Part shown: positions 59,766-64,000 of the stretch, one piece after another
Position numbering within the stretch: the stretch's first letter is position 1
How the letters are laid out: every line of letters begins with the position of its first letter
Program-made: the position numbers and the translations under genes
Source: Viscum album
Lineage: Eukaryota; Streptophyta; Magnoliopsida; Santalales; Viscaceae
Length of the DNA stretch: 64,000 bases
NCBI GenBank assembly: GCA_963277665.1
Contig: OY728142.1
Location: 13,344,001 to 13,408,000, forward strand
Reading direction: 5' to 3'
The notes under the pieces: generated by a model
What the model was told of the DNA's origin: nothing
The model's input: only the letters and a program-made list of their open reading frames with translations
The model's database searches: none

Positions 59766-61954
59766 GATATGTTTCAATCCATTTTTCTTGTCATTTATAA
59801 AAATTAAGATGAGAAAAGGTTTACTACTTTATTATAAAACTGAGACAAATAAATTAGTACTTATTACTCTCCCACTATTTTATCAAAATCCAATAGGCAT
59901 CACCATTGAATTATAAATATTATGTTCCCTGAATATTCTAGTGGAAAGGATCCATATTTCACTTCATATTACCCCAACTAGGTTTGGTCAAGCAAATTTA
60001 AGGGTTTTAGGTAAGCATTCCAAATGCCAACTGCATTAACTCACAACTCCTTGATCCACTGAGTGGACTCCCCAATCCTAAAATCCTTTTATTCTAGAAT
60101 TCTTCAACCTTTTCCTCTTAGTCACACCAAGTCCTGCTATGGTAGTCTACCCTTGATACGAACCAAGTCAAGTCAACACAAAACCTTGAATTAGAATTCC
60201 CCAATAATTGAAAGCACCCCAACTAGGGTTGGTCAAGCACTTTGAACTATGGTTCTATTCTAACCATGTTTATGGAAGGCTATACTGACCTAGTATTTAT
60301 TTGAGGGATTTTATCCTTATACGTAAATTACCATTTTGTTATATTTGATTACATTCTTGTTAATATTAAGTGGGATATACTTAAATGGTTAACCATATCT
60401 AAGATAATATTTACACATAAGCTGGTCTTATTTTAGTTCCATCTTGCATCCTTGTTTAATTCATTAATTCTGTGATCGTGACTACACAAACATAATAAAT
60501 AAACCATGTAACTGACATAGATAAAATAAATGGTATGATCATGAGCTTATTCTATTGTTTAGTTTATCTAGCGGTTGATAAACTAACCCATGACCTAGGG
60601 TAGAAACACCTTGAACCTTTCGGGTTTATGTTTATAGCTTTCCACCTATCCACCTTTGTATCTCCTTGGATTGGTTTCACCTTGGCTCCAAACATGAGCC
60701 GCCTCCACTAGCTTGGTAGCTCCATCCATTACATTTTCATTTATCTCACATGTAGGTGAGGGGTAAAAAGGGTTTTTACATTAAATAAACCTTAGGCATG
60801 CATTCCCTATATATTAATGAGGAGAAGGCTCGCAGGCCAAAAAGTTTAATTTAAATAAATTAATTAAATGAAACCATTCACATACAAAGGTCTTGGTCTA
60901 GATCATGATCATCCACACATGCAATGATATTTACATAAATAAAACTATCATTCAATTATTTAATCATTCTTGAATAAGATAAATCCCGCTAAAATAAATT
61001 AATTATCTTTAATTTATCAATCCTTTTATCTTAAACCTTTTTCTGAATTTTCTTGAGATTCTCATCCATCATAATTTTAAAGAAATAAATTCATTTAAAA
61101 TTAATGTTGTACGTAACTTGTACCTTGGATGAAACCCAGTGAATTTCTGTTCATAATTACCCAAGTAGTAGAAATGAACATTACACCGATGTTATATTAA
61201 TCACATATATATAAAAACCCCTATCATTTGTTGTGCGTCAGCTTTACGCCTGCACTATGGTACACATCTCAAGGGTTTTTATAATATAATAATAAATTTT
61301 AATAAATCTGCCTAATTTGGATGAGTACACGGTGTGTAGTTACGACTACACAGTGTGTCATAATGTTCAACATCCATCCGAAGTACACACCCGGGGACAT
61401 GGTGTGAAGATGTACATCAGAAATTTTTGAAGTACATGGCATGTTCAGTCGGGAACATGCTGCGTAGTATCCGCGTTACACGGTTTCCTTCTAGGAAAGC
61501 CACGTATGGGGTACATGTTCCAACCCTAGCCCAATGGGACTACACGCCTTGTTATGTGGACCACATGACGTGCAATCTGAAAACCATGTGCCACCTATTC
61601 CAGGTCAACACACGGTGTCATAAATACTTAGAAAGGATCCATTTACACAACCTGATTTGGCAGACCGGTCTAATGCATTAAACCTAGACTACATGATGTG
61701 TACCTCCGAATACATACCGTGTATTCTGTGGTTGTACAGATAAGATCATTTGGAACCTCTATATGAGATCCTCTATATAATTTTAATCAAAAATAAAAAA
61801 AATTGTTTTTGTAAGGTTAATGAGAAATAAGAGAGGAGGAACAGATCTCGAGATTCAGATTTATAGAACAATTAACTTGTATTGAAACAACTAAATTATT
61901 AAATGCCTAAATCACCAATGAAAAACTAAATAATTATAATCAATGATATGACCT
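59766..61954 (-). other. E2 leader with pseudo-palindrome field
   Basis: 2.2 kb of non-coding leader, homologous to the E1 leader. Its primer-proximal part (61320-61745) contains about a dozen imperfect palindromes, including TACACGGTGTGTA (61326), TACACAGTGTGT (61347), TACATGATGTGTAC (61689) and ATACATACCGTGTAT (61710). No gene. Confidence 0.75.
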
Positions 61955-61965
61955 CTCTGATACCA
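61955..61965 (-). promoter_or_regulatory. E2 primer-binding site, initiator tRNA-Met
   Basis: Minus strand TGGTATCAGAG, exact, two bases from the LTR end. Confidence 0.92.
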
Positions 61966-61967
61966 CT

Positions 61968-63888
61968 TGTAGGTTCCCGGTATAGTGAAATGCATTGGGG
62001 GGGTTTTTCCAACTTTAATTTTAGCATTAACAACAATCAATCTGATATCCATCATGATAATAAAACACTGGATGTTCGGAATAGAATGAATAACTAAAAA
62101 TAAATAGGGGAGTCTCGGAACCATAGGAAGGATCATAATATGTTGGTTATAATTAATTTAATTAATTGACAAAAATTACCTTTTATGGAATTATTTCTTC
62201 GTTGATGTTTCTGGTCACGATCCTTTGTGATCTGTCATTGCGTTGTAGATTCCAAGTGTAGGATTCCTCTAGCAGTGATCCACACATGATCCACATATCT
62301 CCGGATGTTTCCGAAGGTATCTCTATATGATATCACGGAAGAACCTTCTCTTGCAATATCCGCCTTCGATCGTCTTGATCTGGTGGAGGTGGATCTCTCT
62401 CTTGTAGCTTCAGAGCGTTCTTGGTGGAAAATGAACAATCTCCTAACTTGAGATCCTTTTCCAACTCCCTTGTTTCCCAACCATAGTGAATGAATATGAT
62501 AATAAGAAATATATAATTGGTATTTTTAATTACATAGAATAATAAAATGAATGAATTAATCAAAATAATTTATTCATTTCATTTAATTCTTAGTAATACC
62601 CCATGTATAATAATAACAGTTGACTATTATTATTACTTGAAAAGAACCCAAATAATTACACCCAATATTATTTAATTAAATAAATAAAATTATTTCTCAT
62701 AAATTCCCAGAAAAACTACATGTTGTGCACTTTTATTTTTTCCATTTTCATTATTTCCTCCACCACATTTATTAGACCTTTAATAATAGAAATTTATTTC
62801 TAAAATAAATATCACTACATTACTCACTAATAAATATATTATTTCACCCATAATATATTCTCTCAAATAACTAGTGTCGAAATAAATGCGATCATGCATC
62901 CTTAAATAATTATTAAACTACAATTGGGAATAGTCTTTATTTAACTTGTTAAAATTAATATTTAACTGAGATACTTGGACACAGTTAGTGTGTGACCCTC
63001 TAGGCCTCTTTCTCAGTGGCATCAGGCAGAGCCTGTATAAAGTCCAAGGTTAGCATCTAGAAACATTCCAAGGAACCCATAGAGAAAGAAGTTAATGCCT
63101 CAATGATGTGTCACCTCATTTGAACACTTACCATGTACTGTAATCCCTTCGTCTTGATATCTCGAATCAAGCAGGTTGTATTCTAGTGCCATCAACCCAT
63201 GTGCTCGATTATTCTTTCTTTGACTTCCCGGAATTGAACTTACCCACTACTTACCATGGCTATGGATTTATTTAGGCTATATTAATTCCATCAAAGTTCT
63301 TGAGATATATACTTACATTTTGGAATACAAGGGACAAATCCTTTCTCGCATTATCTATTAATGCATTATTACTTGTGATGCACCAAACATATCCTACCTC
63401 ATTACGAATAGTGTATCTTCATAGTTTTCATCAATACATATATGTTTGTGAGTTGTAATAACCCATTAATGATTATCTTAAAGTTTAAGAACCAATACAC
63501 ATGTTTTCAGATAGGAACATCCAATAAAACTTTTAAATGTGGATTTCCTACTGGCGGGTCTTGTTCTAATAATATCCTCCTAGATATTACCAAGGGCGCA
63601 CACCATGAGAAGGTGCCTCAAAGTTTTATCAGTCCTCACCCCTAATGGCCTGTATTATTTGTGTTCCTCAAATAATATCATACATCCATAGAACATATAT
63701 TCAATAACAGTGTTATGGAACTTCTGGGTTCTCATCATAGAAAGGACCCGCTATGACCCATTAATGCAACATCTATTATTAGGAAATTATCACATGCATT
63801 GTCACGTAGAAGAAAAATCAAGATGTAATAAGGTATTTATTATTGAATAAAGTACAATGTAGTTAGTTCTAGGCCACCAACTCCAACA
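61968..63888 (-). repeat. E2 5' LTR, 1921 bp
   Basis: Minus strand runs from TGTTGGAGTTGGTGG to CGGGAACCTACA, the best-preserved termini of the four family LTRs here. Confidence 0.93.
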
Positions 63889-63893
63889 CACTA
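63889..63893. repeat. Target-site duplication of E2, right copy (CACTA)
   Basis: Perfect match to 52398-52402. Confidence 0.88.
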
Positions 63894-64000
63894 TACGGAG
63901 CGTACGACTACCCAATTGAATAGAAATTGGCTGCACCCTCCTCTGCTTAATTCCATCAAGAGCTATAAGGATTTCCACTTTTCCAATAAAGGGGAAATCG
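63894..64000 (-). pseudogene. E5 protease-RT linker, continuing out of window
   Basis: The plus strand GGCTGCACCCTCCTC and the following 60 bp align with E6 near 14228-14300 (GGCTGCACTCTCCTC). This identifies it as the same pol region beyond the E2 insertion. Confidence 0.7.

Larger units (their letters stand above)
52403..63888 (-). mobile_element. E2: Ty1/copia element, same family as E1, split by CACTA insertions
   Basis: Minus-strand order from the right: 5' LTR (61968-63888), primer site, long leader, gag, protease, pre-integrase, a gap where integrase and half of RT are replaced, the rest of RT, RNase H, polypurine tract, 3' LTR (52403-54343). Perfect CACTA duplication. The LTRs differ extensively. 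It sits inside E5 in the linker region before RT: E5 sequence resumes at 63894 with similarity to the E6 region near 14225. Confidence 0.93.
27719..64000 (-). mobile_element. E5: ancient Tekay-type element, same family as E6, carrying E4, E3 and E2 as nested insertions
   Basis: Three lines of evidence. The sequence from 27719 aligns with the start of the E6 LTR (TTTCACAACC for TGTCACGACC, then a shared GGGGCTGG.GACTAG block). The sequence to 50544 aligns with the E6 LTR end and its polypurine junction (ACTACATTCTCCCCACATTA versus TTTACATTACTCCCACCTCA). Minus-strand pol remnants follow at 50545-52402 and 63894-64000. With nested elements removed, the LTR is about 3.5 kb, matching E6. The right portion runs out of the window. 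Confidence 0.85.

Overview
The window is plant nuclear DNA made almost entirely of transposable elements. I see no cellular gene, rRNA gene or CRISPR array. Plant Ty3 chromoviruses with a chromodomain, long-LTR Ty1/copia elements primed by initiator tRNA-Met, and CACTA transposons together point to a seed plant with a large, repeat-packed genome. The species cannot be read from the sequence. Most of the DNA is AT-rich and decayed. The exception is one GC-rich, nearly pristine retrotransposon.

Layout. (E0) Bases 1-5527 hold the relic of a plus-strand Ty3 element: a 72-bp tandem array, the end of an LTR at about 3340, a primer site and a broken gag. (E1) Bases 5528-27662 are a plus-strand Ty1/copia element with about 1.95-kb LTRs and decayed gag-pol. 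(E6) Inside the E1 leader sits a complete, very young minus-strand Tekay/Del-type chromovirus at 7668-19712, with TSD ATCAT. Its 3.57-kb LTRs differ by only two substitutions and two tandem-repeat indels by eye. It carries gag-protease and a full RT-RNaseH-integrase-chromodomain frame, but pol is broken by one frameshift and one stop codon.

(E5) From 27719 past the right edge lies an ancient minus-strand element of the same Tekay family. Its 3' LTR is split by (E4), a minus-strand non-autonomous Ty3-like element (28697-48013, TSD ATACA/ATACT). The right LTR of E4 is in turn split by (E3), a plus-strand Ty3-type element (35617-46338, TSD GTTGT) with 4.2-kb LTRs and only 2.24 kb of interior. 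E5 pol (50545-52402, resuming at 63894) is interrupted by (E2), a minus-strand copy of the same copia family as E1 (52403-63888, TSD CACTA). E2 itself contains an intact non-autonomous CACTA transposon (56774-58459, TSD ATA) and a second, truncated CACTA-derived insertion (from 55355).

The nesting gives a relative order: E5 before E4 before E3, E5 before E2 before the CACTA insertions, and E1 before E6. E6 was mobile most recently. Apart from the E6 frames, all coding regions are pseudogenes. The most interesting non-coding structure is the ordered repeat architecture inside LTRs and leaders: a hairpin array and CCAC-N2-AGGA array in E6, phased GCGTACGTACG repeats in E3, a pseudo-palindrome field in the E1/E2 leaders, and a motif shared between the E6 LTR and the CACTA elements.
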